Assembly (NCBI RefSeq): GCF_050632395.1
Contig: NZ_CP192600.1
Coordinates: 2,604,001-2,668,000 of the forward strand
Length of the DNA stretch: 64,000 bases
From: JAUYQR01 sp050632395
GTDB lineage: Bacteria; Pseudomonadota; Alphaproteobacteria; Rhodobacterales; Rhodobacteraceae
Reading direction: 5' to 3'
Shown here: one piece after another, positions 52,677 through 61,172 of the stretch
How positions within the stretch are numbered: the stretch's first letter is position 1
Layout: the number at the start of each line of letters is the position of its first letter
Position numbers and translations under genes: made by a program
Notes under the pieces: generated by a model
Database searches by the model: none
What the model saw: only the letters and a program-made list of their open reading frames with translations
Told to the model about the DNA's origin: nothing

Positions 52677-54707
52677 TCAGAGATGGTCACGCGGTATCCT
52701 CTCGTTCCAGTCGCGGGCGAAGACCTGCGTCCCGTTTTCGGTGATCCGGAGGCGCATGGTCACGATGAAATGCGTCGCGTCACAGGTAAGGGAGCCTTCG
52801 CTTTCGTGGGATATCACCGCATCAGGCCGTTCGATCCGTACGGTGTAATGGGTCTCGCACGCCGCACTCAGCGGGTCGCCTTCGGTGATCCGATAGCGTG
52901 CCAAACCGGTGCCAACATGTGTCTGGCTTATGTCTGGCATCTGTATGGCATAGATCCAGCGCGGAAAGTCCACGACGCTCTGTCCGCTCAAAAGATCGCG
53001 CGTGACCGTGCGGCGGATGACCGGGGCTGAGGGATCGGGCGGAAGGTCGTGCTGCGGGTCGGCTTCTGCCGCCTCGGGCGGGTCGAAGGCGCGCAAGGCG
53101 GCATCCTCGGCGCGGGGCGGGCGCACCGGCAGTTCCAGCGCGCTGTCGCCCAGATGCACGGTCAGCGTCGCCAGTTCCGGCGATGGCCAGGCGATGGGCC
53201 AGTAGACGGTCGAGATTGACACCGCGATCCGATGCCCGGCCGGGAAGGAATGGGCGATGTCGTCCAGATCGACCACCGCCGTCTCCACCCGCCCCGGCAC
53301 AAGTGCCTGCGGCGCGCCGTGGCCATGACGGTGACACAGGTTCAGGTGCCCGATGGCGACGCGGGTCGAGGCACCCGAAGGCGCCACATCGTTCACCCTG
53401 ACCGACACCAGCGCAAAGGGCTTGTCGCTGGCAAAGCGCAGGTGAAGTTGCGGCGCGCCAAGTATTTCCAAGGCCTCGGTCAGGCGTTCGGTGAAAAAGA
53501 CCAGCGATCCGCCATCATCCTCGCGCTGATCCGTCGCCCACTCGGCCTCGTCGCCGTAGCGGCCAACCTCGCCCGCCGTCAGACCAACCCAGAGGGGCGA
53601 GCAGATGCTGGCCGTCCCCGAGCCCTGCCCGCCCAGCCGACCGTTTGGCCCCAGCGCCATGCGCTGTGGCTGGATGCGGGGGGAAGGCCACTGTTCCTCG
53701 CCCACCCAGCGCCCGGGTCGTGCATGATAGCAGGTCTGCGGCGGCACGTGGTCCTGCATCCATGCCCGCAGCATCGGTTCTTTCATGATCCCGGTGTCGC
53801 GGCCTTTCAGCCAGTGATCACACCATCGCAGCACTTCCTGCAGCCAGCCGATCGCAGGCTCCACCGTCACCGAATGCGGAAAGGAATGCGCCCAAGGCCC
53901 GATCAGGCCTCGGCGCGGCCCCGAAAGCCCGGCCAGCAGACGCGGCACCGCTTCGGAGTAATTGTCGGCCCATCCCGACACCGCATAGACCGGGATCGTG
54001 ATCTTCGAGAAATCCTCGCAGACCGACCCCTGCCGCCAATAATCGTCGCGCGACTGGTGCTCCAGCCAGTGCAGAATCCAGGGCCGGTTCGCCTGTTGCC
54101 GCGCTTCCCACATCGCGCGCCACGCCTCACCCACGATCACAGGATCGGGGGGCAGGTCCTGCATCGCGAACATGGTCGACGACCAGTCGAAGTTGTCCTT
54201 TGACAGGCACCCGCCAACCCAGTGGATATCGGTGGCATAGCGGTCATCGGTCGACCCCACCGTGATGATCGTCTTCAACGCAGATGGCTGACGCGCGGCG
54301 ATCTGCAAACCGTTGAAGCCACCCCAACTGATCCCGTACATCGCGATCTGCCCGTCGCACCACTCCTGCCGCGACAGCCAGTCGATCGCCTCCACCCCGT
54401 CCAGTTGTTCCTGGACCGAGTATTCGTCGTGCAGCACGCCTTCGCTGTCGCCCGTGCCGCGAATGTCCAGCCGCAGGCAGGCGTAGCCGTGCCGGGCGAG
54501 GTAGCGGTGCATCTTTTCATCGCGTGCCCGCGTGCCGTCGCGCTTGCGGTAGGGCAGGTATTCCAGAATGACCGGCACCCGCCCTGCCCCTTCGGGCCGC
54601 CACAGCCGCCCAGCCAACCGGGTGCCGTCGGGCAAGGGAACCCAGATGTTCTCTTCTTCGATAAGGTCGAAGGGATAGTCCGTCCGTGTGTGAAGCGCCG
54701 CGCCCAT
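52677..54707 (-). CDS. CocE/NonD-family hydrolase (X-Pro dipeptidyl-peptidase-like)
   Basis: 676 residues from the ATG at 54707, overlapping the upstream stop as TGATG. Alpha/beta hydrolase with nucleophile Ser127 in MYGISWGGFNG, oxyanion RGTGDSEGVL, an Asp in SGWADNYSEA and His in GPWAHSFPH. A C-terminal jelly-roll domain (LHLRFASDKPFALVSVRVNDV, AHSFPAGHRIAVSIS) completes the family layout. No signal peptide, so cytosolic. It may cleave an ester or prolyl amide bond in the substrate imported by the adjoining transporter, releasing a betaine. Confidence 0.87.
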   Translation of the reverse strand: MGAALHTRTDYPFDLIEEENIWVPLPDGTRLAGRLWRPEGAGRVPVILEYLPYRKRDGTRARDEKMHRYLARHGYACLRLDIRGTGDSEGVLHDEYSVQEQLDGVEAIDWLSRQEWCDGQIAMYGISWGGFNGLQIAARQPSALKTIITVGSTDDRYATDIHWVGGCLSKDNFDWSSTMFAMQDLPPDPVIVGEAWRAMWEARQQANRPWILHWLEHQSRDDYWRQGSVCEDFSKITIPVYAVSGWADNYSEAVPRLLAGLSGPRRGLIGPWAHSFPHSVTVEPAIGWLQEVLRWCDHWLKGRDTGIMKEPMLRAWMQDHVPPQTCYHARPGRWVGEEQWPSPRIQPQRMALGPNGRLGGQGSGTASICSPLWVGLTAGEVGRYGDEAEWATDQREDDGGSLVFFTERLTEALEILGAPQLHLRFASDKPFALVSVRVNDVAPSGASTRVAIGHLNLCHRHGHGAPQALVPGRVETAVVDLDDIAHSFPAGHRIAVSISTVYWPIAWPSPELATLTVHLGDSALELPVRPPRAEDAALRAFDPPEAAEADPQHDLPPDPSAPVIRRTVTRDLLSGQSVVDFPRWIYAIQMPDISQTHVGTGLARYRITEGDPLSAACETHYTVRIERPDAVISHESEGSLTCDATHFIVTMRLRITENGTQVFARDWNERIPRDHL

Positions 54708-56230
54708 CAGTTCATCGGTGCTCCACCTTCGGCCTTGCGGCGGTTGACATAGACCGTCAGCGCTTCGTCTGTCGCAGGGTCGAGCGGCGGGTCTTCGTGC
54801 GCGGCAAGCAGTTCTTTCCACACGGTGTTTGCGCGGCTTCGCGCATCGACGCTGCCTTTCAAAAGCCAGTTCGGATGATTGTCCCAGTTTGACAGCATCG
54901 GGGTGTGGAACGCCGTCTCATACCGCGCCATCGTGTGCGCCGTGCCGAAGAAATGCCCGCCCGCGCCGGCCTCGAGGATCGCGTCCAGCGCCAGCGCGCC
55001 GGGGTCGGTTGCCATCGGCTCGAAATAGGCATCCATCATCTGCAGCATTTCCGCGTCGAGGATCAGCTTTTCGAAACTCGCGGTCAGCCCGCCATGCATC
55101 CAGCCCGCCCCGTGTTCCAAAAGATGCGCTCCACCGGTCAGCGCCCCCCAAAGCGCCATCTGGGATTCGTAGGCCGCCTGCGCGTCCACTTCGTTCGCCG
55201 CCGTCACGTTTGACGACCGGAACGGCACACCGATATGCCGCGCCAACTGACCCGAGGCTTGCGCGGCCTTGGCATATTCCGGTGTCCCGAAGGCAGGCGC
55301 ACCCGACCGCATGTCGACGTTCGAGGTGAAGCCGCCGTACATCACCGGCACCCCCGGCCGCACGATCTGGGTCAGCACGATCCCCGCCATCGCCTCGGCA
55401 TGTTGCAAGACCAGCGCGCCCGCCAGCGTGACCGGCGCCATCGCGCCTGCCAGGGTGAAGGGCGTGATGACGTTCACCTGCCCATGCGCCGCCATTGCGA
55501 TCAGCCCCTCGGCCATCGGCACATCCAGTTGCAGGGGAGAGTTCGTGTTGATGATCCCCAAGAGCACCGGCCGGTCCCGCAGCCCCTCGGGCGTCGTCCC
55601 CAGCATGATCGCGGCCATCTCGATCCCGTCCATCGTGCGGGCGTGGCCAAGGGTCTGGGTCTGCCAGCTTTTGTCCACCAACCGGATCTGGGCGTGATAG
55701 ATGTCCAGATGCCGGGTGTTGGCGGGCAGATCCAGCGGCTCGAACGGCCCGCCGCCCTCTTGATGGATCACGTTCAGGGCCTGGATCAGCCGCAAGTAGT
55801 CGCACATCTCGGCAAAGCTGCCATCGCGGCGGCCCTTGTCGTTGCACATCACATAGGCGGGCCCGCCGACCGCGCCATAAACGCACCAGCCGCCGCCGAT
55901 CTTCAGGTTCCGCGCCGGGTTCCGCGCCTCCAGCGTAAAGCCCGCAGGCACCGTCGCCAGCCGCTGCGCCACGAGGCCCGCATCCAGCCGAACCGTCTCG
56001 CCCTGCACCTCCGCCCCGGCGCTGGCGAACAACTCTCGCGCCGGCGGATGCAGGACGCGCATCCCCTGACGCGACAGCACATCCAGCGCGGCGGCGTGGA
56101 TCGCCGCCACCTGATCGTCGCTGATCACCCTGACGGGTGGCATCTGCCGTTCCACCTGCCCCCAGGGCCGCTGCGGCACCCCGCCGACCGCCCGGTCAGC
56201 CTGCCGCCTGCGTCCCTCGGCCCGGGTCAT
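54707..56230 (-). CDS. MttB-superfamily methyltransferase (non-pyrrolysine)
   Basis: 507 residues with no in-frame amber codon, so of the non-pyrrolysine MttB group. Family segments: LSRQGMRVLHPPARELFASAG, YVMCNDKGRRDGSFAEMCDY, NTNSPLQLD, GGFTSNVDMRSGAPAFGTPE and GGHFFGTAHTMARY. Characterised relatives demethylate glycine betaine or proline betaine to a corrinoid protein. No corrinoid carrier is encoded nearby. Coupled by ATGA overlap to the oxidoreductase upstream and to the hydrolase downstream. Confidence 0.86.
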   Translation of the reverse strand: MTRAEGRRRQADRAVGGVPQRPWGQVERQMPPVRVISDDQVAAIHAAALDVLSRQGMRVLHPPARELFASAGAEVQGETVRLDAGLVAQRLATVPAGFTLEARNPARNLKIGGGWCVYGAVGGPAYVMCNDKGRRDGSFAEMCDYLRLIQALNVIHQEGGGPFEPLDLPANTRHLDIYHAQIRLVDKSWQTQTLGHARTMDGIEMAAIMLGTTPEGLRDRPVLLGIINTNSPLQLDVPMAEGLIAMAAHGQVNVITPFTLAGAMAPVTLAGALVLQHAEAMAGIVLTQIVRPGVPVMYGGFTSNVDMRSGAPAFGTPEYAKAAQASGQLARHIGVPFRSSNVTAANEVDAQAAYESQMALWGALTGGAHLLEHGAGWMHGGLTASFEKLILDAEMLQMMDAYFEPMATDPGALALDAILEAGAGGHFFGTAHTMARYETAFHTPMLSNWDNHPNWLLKGSVDARSRANTVWKELLAAHEDPPLDPATDEALTVYVNRRKAEGGAPMN

Positions 56231-58290
56231 TCGGCCGCCTCCGGCATCTGGAAATCCCGCAAGGCAAAGGGCGCATCCCGCCGCACCATCACACTCGCCA
56301 CCCCCAAATCTCGCGCCGTCTTATGCCCCTGATAGACCGCGTGCACGATGGCACCGGGCGCATTGGCATCCCCCGTCAGATGCAGCCGCCCCGGCTCGGC
56401 ATCCGTCGCCAGCGCCTCGTGCAGCGCGCTGCCGCCCGCCCGGTAGCCAACGATCACCAAGGACCGCACCGCGATCCGCCGCTCTTCGCCGCTGAATATC
56501 TGCGCCAGCCGCAACTCTTCGCCATCAAAGTCGGTCACCACCTCCAGCGTCCGTAGGGCGATGCCCTTCGCAGCAAACGACTGGTGCACCAACGGCTGCT
56601 CGTTCGTCATGAACCCCCAGGCCGCTGCCGCACCCGCCGTGGTGATATAGGTCACCCCCAGATGCGCCAGCTGTTCCGCCACCGCCGAACCGAGGTAGTA
56701 GTTGTCATAGTCGAAGACCGCGACCGGCCCTTCCGGTACCACCCCGGCAGCCAGATCGTCAGGCGTGTAGACCCGCGGTGCGACCAGCGGCCCCGAGGGC
56801 AATTCGTTCGCCCCGCACAGATGCGGCAACCAGCGCGCGCCCGTGGCCACGACCACATGATCCGCCCCGAACTCCCGCACATCGTCCGCCGACAACTCGC
56901 TTTCCGGATAAAGCGAGACATTCGGCAACTTGCGCAACTGCCCCATCCGGTAATCCACCACCCGGTGCCACTGCCCCAACCCCGGCAACCGGCTTTCCCA
57001 GCGCAAGCGCCCGCCAAATTCCCGCGCCCGATCCGCCAGCGCCACCTGATGCCCGCGCCGTGCCAGTGTCAGCGCCGTCTCAAGACCCGCCGGCCCCGCG
57101 CCGACCACCAGCACCGAGCCAGAGCCATCCTTCCGCACCACCTCAGGATGCCACCCCCGCCGCCACTCCTCGCCCGCGGTGGGGTTCTGCGTGCAGCGCA
57201 CCCAGACACCATCGTGCCAGGAAGAAATGCACAAGTTGCACCCGATGCACTCGCGGATATCCTCGACCCGGCCTTCGTCGATCTTTTTCGGCAGGAAGGG
57301 ATCGGCAATCGACGGCCGTGCACCACCTATGAAATCCAGCACCCCGCGCCGGATCATCGACACCATGGTGTCCGGGCTGGTGAACCGCCCCACCCCCACC
57401 ACGGGCTTGTCGGTCACGGATTTCAGGAAATCCACCACCGCCTCGTGGCTGCCTTCCGGGGTATACCGGCTCGCCGCGCAATCGAAGGCGGAATAGTCCA
57501 TCTTCACATCAAAGAGGTCCGGCCCGTCCTTCAGATAGCCGATCACCTCATGCGCCTCGGTCGGCGCCACCTCGGATGGCCGCGCCCGCAATTCCTGCAT
57601 CGACATCCGCAGCGCCACCGCACAGCGCCCGCCGGTTGCCTCGCGCACCGCGTCGATCAGCTCCTCCACCAGCCGCACCCGGTTGCGGACCGAGCCACCA
57701 TAGGCGTCGGTGCGCTGGTTGTAGTCCGAAAGCAGGAATTGGTACGGCAGATACCCCATCCCGGCATAGACGTAGAGGATGTCGAAGCCTGCCCGTTCCG
57801 CCAGCACCGCCGCATCGGCATGCCAGCGGATCAGGTCGCGGATATCAGTCTTGTCCATCACCTTCGGCCGTGCCGACGACATGAACGGCACATGCGTCGC
57901 CATCCACGGGATGCCCGACGGCGACAGGGGCGCATGGCGGCTGGTGCGGTTCACCGCCGCCGCCCCGCCATGCCACAACTCCACCGCCGCCAGCGAGCCG
58001 TGCTTGTGGACGGCGTCGGTCATCAGCGCATGGCTGCGCAGGTCAGCCTCGTCCCACAGCGAGGCAAAGGGAAACGGGCTGTCGTCCGAGGTTGGATGCA
58101 CCGAACAGGCACCCGTAGACACCACAGCCCAGCCGCCCTCGGCCTTGGTTTCCCGAAACGCCGCGCGCACATGCGGCGCGGCATTAGTCATGCCAGACGC
58201 GTGCGGCACCTGAAAGAAGCGGTTCCGCGCCAGCTTCGGCCCGATCCGGACCGGCTCGAACAGAACGTCAAATCGGGGGTCACGGGACAT
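56227..58290 (-). CDS. TMADH/StcD-like FMN, Fe-S, FAD oxidoreductase
   Basis: 687 residues. An OYE-type FMN barrel (VPHASGMTNAAPHVRAAF, SDYNQRTDAYGGSVRNRVR) is followed by a 4Fe-4S motif CIGCNLC with a fourth Cys 12 residues later. A dinucleotide domain with VLVVGAGPAGLETALTLARRG completes it. This three-part layout belongs to trimethylamine/dimethylamine dehydrogenases, dienoyl-CoA reductases and StcD-type N-methylproline demethylases. First gene of the operon. An N-demethylase role is inferred from its MttB partner. Confidence 0.87.
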   Translation of the reverse strand: MSRDPRFDVLFEPVRIGPKLARNRFFQVPHASGMTNAAPHVRAAFRETKAEGGWAVVSTGACSVHPTSDDSPFPFASLWDEADLRSHALMTDAVHKHGSLAAVELWHGGAAAVNRTSRHAPLSPSGIPWMATHVPFMSSARPKVMDKTDIRDLIRWHADAAVLAERAGFDILYVYAGMGYLPYQFLLSDYNQRTDAYGGSVRNRVRLVEELIDAVREATGGRCAVALRMSMQELRARPSEVAPTEAHEVIGYLKDGPDLFDVKMDYSAFDCAASRYTPEGSHEAVVDFLKSVTDKPVVGVGRFTSPDTMVSMIRRGVLDFIGGARPSIADPFLPKKIDEGRVEDIRECIGCNLCISSWHDGVWVRCTQNPTAGEEWRRGWHPEVVRKDGSGSVLVVGAGPAGLETALTLARRGHQVALADRAREFGGRLRWESRLPGLGQWHRVVDYRMGQLRKLPNVSLYPESELSADDVREFGADHVVVATGARWLPHLCGANELPSGPLVAPRVYTPDDLAAGVVPEGPVAVFDYDNYYLGSAVAEQLAHLGVTYITTAGAAAAWGFMTNEQPLVHQSFAAKGIALRTLEVVTDFDGEELRLAQIFSGEERRIAVRSLVIVGYRAGGSALHEALATDAEPGRLHLTGDANAPGAIVHAVYQGHKTARDLGVASVMVRRDAPFALRDFQMPEAAE

Positions 58291-58312
58291 GCCATTTCCT
58301 CGGTCGAGGCGC

Positions 58313-58332
58313 TACTGAACGGTTGTACAGTA
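58313..58332. promoter_or_regulatory. Candidate TetR operator upstream of the methylamine/betaine operon
   Basis: 20-bp imperfect palindrome TACTGAACGG-TTGTACAGTA (7 of 10 positions match), centred 33 bp before the first gene's start codon (58290). Size and symmetry are typical of TetR operators. The TetR encoded at the operon's end (46745-47350) is the obvious candidate. Confidence 0.5.
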
Positions 58333-58392
58333 TCAGCGCCAGACCATATGGCAAGCTTTTCCCGCAGCCGCCAAAAACGGGCGGTCAGTGGG

Positions 58393-58746
58393 TCACTTCA
58401 GCTTGATGCAGAAATGCTTTCTGACCGGCTGGTCGATGCGCCATGTCCCGGTGAAACCCGGCTCCACCACAAACCCGTCGCCGGGGCGCAGGGTGACTGG
58501 GGAACCACCATCGGGCGTGATGGTGATCTGCCCTTCGATCAGGTGGACGAATTCGTAGAACTTGTAGCTCGCGTGCCAGGTTCCGGGCGTCGCCGCCCAT
58601 GTGCCACTGATCACGCTGCCATCGATCGAGGTGTGCTGCACCCACGTCTTCATCGTCGGATGCCCCTCGACCTTGGTCCAGCCCTCAAGGTCGGTCAGCA
58701 TCGGTTCGGGTCCGGGCGCGGGAAAGCGGAAAACCATATCGCTCAT
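58393..58746 (-). CDS. Cupin-domain protein (DUF861-like)
   Basis: 117 residues from the ATG at 58746; the frame extends further upstream but without conserved pattern. Cupin strands: TWHASYKFYEFVHLIEGQITITPDGG and VTLRPGDGFVVEPGFTGTWR. Similar proteins bind small organic acids or ureidoglycolate. Its stop is 102 bp from the operon start at 58290, same strand. It may be cotranscribed with that operon or separate, since the palindrome lies between them. Confidence 0.78.
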   Translation of the reverse strand: MSDMVFRFPAPGPEPMLTDLEGWTKVEGHPTMKTWVQHTSIDGSVISGTWAATPGTWHASYKFYEFVHLIEGQITITPDGGSPVTLRPGDGFVVEPGFTGTWRIDQPVRKHFCIKLK

Positions 58747-58888
58747 GTCAATCCTTTCAGGGGTGGCTCTGGGCACGCCCGTCGTAGGACCGCACCGGCG
58801 CGCTGGCAAGCCCGCGCTGCCCGCCAGACATTGCAGACCGCCCGGGTTTTTGCTTTCACTGACGCGAACCCGAAGGAAAGGACCACTC

Positions 58889-59467
58889 ATGTTGATACGC
58901 GAGGCGACGGCTGCAGACGCGCCCCATCTGGTTCGCTTTATCAACATGGCCGCGGACGATCTGCCGCTCCATTTCTGGCAAAGGTCGGTCGGACCGGGGG
59001 GCGACCCTTGGGCCTACGGTCAGGAACGCGCCGCACGGGGCACGGGCAATTTCTCCTACCGCAACGCCTGGCTTGTCGAAGTGGACGGCGCGGTCGCGTC
59101 CTGCCTTCTTGGCTACCCGGCCGAGGATACGCCCGGCGACATCGCTCCCGACACCCCGCCGATCTTCGTTCCCCTGTTGCAGCTTGAGGCGCTGGCGCCG
59201 GGGTCATGGTATCTGAACGTGCTCGCCACCTATGATGCCTACCGTGGCCGGGGCTGCGGCAGCGCGCTCCTGGCCCATGCCGAAACCCTTGCCCGCGGCA
59301 GTGGCTTGACCACCATCAGCCTCATCACCGCCGACACCCACACCGCCGCCCGCCAGCTTTACGCCGCCAAGGGTTACACTGAAGTTGCGCGCCGGCCCGT
59401 GGTCAAGGACGACTGGCAGGTCGACGCGGAAACCTGGATCCTCATGACCAAGCCCGTCGTAGGTTGA
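58889..59467 (+). CDS. GNAT-family N-acetyltransferase
   Basis: 192 residues from the ATG at 58889, with AAGGAAAGGA upstream. N-terminal LIREATAADAPHLVRFI, acetyl-CoA loop YRGRGCGSALLAHAE, and C-terminal ARQLYAAKGYTEVARR. Full-length GNAT with a pantetheine-binding pattern. Substrate unknown. The only plus-strand gene in the last 17 kb; convergent with the BKACE gene (7-bp gap). Confidence 0.86.
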   Translation: MLIREATAADAPHLVRFINMAADDLPLHFWQRSVGPGGDPWAYGQERAARGTGNFSYRNAWLVEVDGAVASCLLGYPAEDTPGDIAPDTPPIFVPLLQLEALAPGSWYLNVLATYDAYRGRGCGSALLAHAETLARGSGLTTISLITADTHTAARQLYAAKGYTEVARRPVVKDDWQVDAETWILMTKPVVG

Positions 59468-59474
59468 TACACGC

Positions 59475-60305
59475 CTAAGCTGGCGCCAGACCCAGGATCG
59501 CGCGTGCATCACGCGGCGTGGCAACCGGGCGTCCGTACCGCGCGCAAAGCTCTGCCGCCCGGCGCACCAGCGCCGCGTTCGACGGCGCAAGCGTACCACG
59601 GTCCAGCCGAACGTTATCTTCAAGACCCGTCCGGGTGTGGCCGCCCTTGGCGATTGACCAGTCGTTGATCGTCAGTTGCGCCGATCCGATGCCAGCCGCA
59701 CACCATTCAGACCCCGGCGCAAGCCGGGCCAGCGTTTCGATGTAGAAGTCGAAGATCCGCTCGTCCGCCGGCATCGCATTCTTCACGCCCATCACGAACT
59801 GCACATAGATCGGCCCCTTCAGCCGCCCGTCCCGCTGCATCGCCGCCGCCTGAACAATATGCGACAGATCAAAGGCTTCCACCTCGGGCTTGATGTTGTA
59901 CGCAAGCATCTCGGCCGCCAGCCAATCCACCAGATCCGGCGGGTTTTCATATACCCTTGTCGGAAAGTTGTTCGAACCCACCGTCAGGCTGGCCATATCC
60001 GGGCGCAGCGGCAGCATCCCGCCCCGTTCCCTTCCCGCGCCCGACCGGCCACCGGTGGAAAATTGCACGATCATGTCGGGGCAATGCGCCCTGATCCCCT
60101 CCATCAGCCGCTCGAACCGCTCCGGGTCGCTGGTCGGCTTGCCCGCATCATCGCGCACATGGCAATGCGCGATGCTGGCCCCGGCCTCGAACGCGGCGTG
60201 CGTCGACTCGATCTGTTCGGCAATCGTGATCGGCACCGCCGGGTTGTCCGCCTTGGTCGGCAGCGACCCGGTGATCGCGACGCAGAGGATGCAAGGTTTG
60301 GTCAT
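59475..60305 (-). CDS. BKACE-family beta-keto acid cleavage enzyme (DUF849)
   Basis: 276 residues. N-terminal ILCVAITGSLPTKADNPA, zinc motif AHCHVRDD, then FSTGGRSGAGRERGG, TVGSNNFPTRVYEN and HTRTGLEDNVRLDRG, all typical of the 3-keto-5-aminohexanoate cleavage superfamily. These zinc enzymes react beta-keto acids with acetyl-CoA to give acetoacetate and a new CoA ester. Overlap with the dioxygenase gene (ATGA) links it to aromatic breakdown, so beta-ketoadipate or a related acid is a plausible substrate. Confidence 0.88.
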   Translation of the reverse strand: MTKPCILCVAITGSLPTKADNPAVPITIAEQIESTHAAFEAGASIAHCHVRDDAGKPTSDPERFERLMEGIRAHCPDMIVQFSTGGRSGAGRERGGMLPLRPDMASLTVGSNNFPTRVYENPPDLVDWLAAEMLAYNIKPEVEAFDLSHIVQAAAMQRDGRLKGPIYVQFVMGVKNAMPADERIFDFYIETLARLAPGSEWCAAGIGSAQLTINDWSIAKGGHTRTGLEDNVRLDRGTLAPSNAALVRRAAELCARYGRPVATPRDARAILGLAPA

Positions 60306-61171
60306 TGGCCCGTCCGCGACAGCACGAAATCGAACTCAAGGTCAAGGAACGGCCCGTCAAACCCCGACGAAGGGTCTTCCTTCGGCTGAAACTTGGCCAT
60401 CAGACTTTCCTTCACGCCAAACACCGCGTCCGACCGGATGTAGGGATCATCGGGGTCGAAGATATGCGTCACCAGCCGGTCATACCCCTCCGCCTCGATG
60501 ATATAGTGCAGATGCGCCGGACGATAGGGGTGACGCCCCAGCGCCGCCAGCAACTTGCCCACCGGGCCGTCATCGGGGATCGGGTAGAACTTCGGCTTCA
60601 CGCCCCGGAAATGATAGCTGCCATCCGCCCCGGTGCGAAACACGCCGCGCAGGTTGAAATCGGGCTGGATGCCCTTTTGCTGCACGTCGTAGAACCCCTC
60701 GTCGTTGGCCTGCCACACGTCGATCTTGGCCCCTGCAATCGGATTGCCCTCGGTATCCAGAATGCGGCCATGCACCCGCATCGGCTCGCCCTTCTGGTCA
60801 AGGCAGATGTTCGCCCCCATCGGCAGCTCCGGCGCATCAGCCACATGGAACGGACCAAGGACCGTGGATTCGCTGGCTCCCGAAGGTTTGCGGTTGTTGA
60901 TCGCATCGACCAGCATCGACACGCCCAGAACATCCGACAGAAGGATGAACTCTTGCCGCCATTCGTTGCACATGTGGCCCGTGTCGGTCAGGAACATGAT
61001 GGCCTTGAACCATTCCTCCTCGGTTGGCTCGATCTCCTTCACCGCCTCGTGCAACTTGCGTGTGATAACTTCCATCACCGCCTTCAGCCGCGCGTCCTTG
61101 GCGTTTGCATTGCGGCTGGTGACCACTTCGGCCGAGTTCGCTTCGGTGAAGAAGCCCTGTTCGCTTGTCAT
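60302..61171 (-). CDS. Intradiol ring-cleavage dioxygenase (hydroxyquinol/catechol 1,2-type)
   Basis: 289 residues. N-terminal helical dimerisation domain (EWFKAIMFLTDTGHMCNEWRQ). The catalytic beta domain has Fe(III) ligands Tyr in NDEGFYDVQ and KPKFYPIPDDGPVG, and the His pair in RPAHLHYIIEA. Opens catechol-type rings between the hydroxyls. The conserved DGPVG(K/D)LL and VFGVKESLM segments fit hydroxyquinol 1,2-dioxygenases. One base separates it from the hydroxylase gene. Confidence 0.9.
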   Translation of the reverse strand: MTSEQGFFTEANSAEVVTSRNANAKDARLKAVMEVITRKLHEAVKEIEPTEEEWFKAIMFLTDTGHMCNEWRQEFILLSDVLGVSMLVDAINNRKPSGASESTVLGPFHVADAPELPMGANICLDQKGEPMRVHGRILDTEGNPIAGAKIDVWQANDEGFYDVQQKGIQPDFNLRGVFRTGADGSYHFRGVKPKFYPIPDDGPVGKLLAALGRHPYRPAHLHYIIEAEGYDRLVTHIFDPDDPYIRSDAVFGVKESLMAKFQPKEDPSSGFDGPFLDLEFDFVLSRTGQ

Positions 61172-61172
61172 C

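Noticed and set aside
54707..56230. Possible pyrrolysine-encoding amber codon in the MttB-like gene
   Set aside because: The frame is continuous over 507 codons with no internal TAG, so it is the non-pyrrolysine type.
56584..59187. Long plus-strand frame opposite the TMADH-like gene
   Set aside because: Antisense shadow, Arg/His/Pro-rich and without domain motifs.
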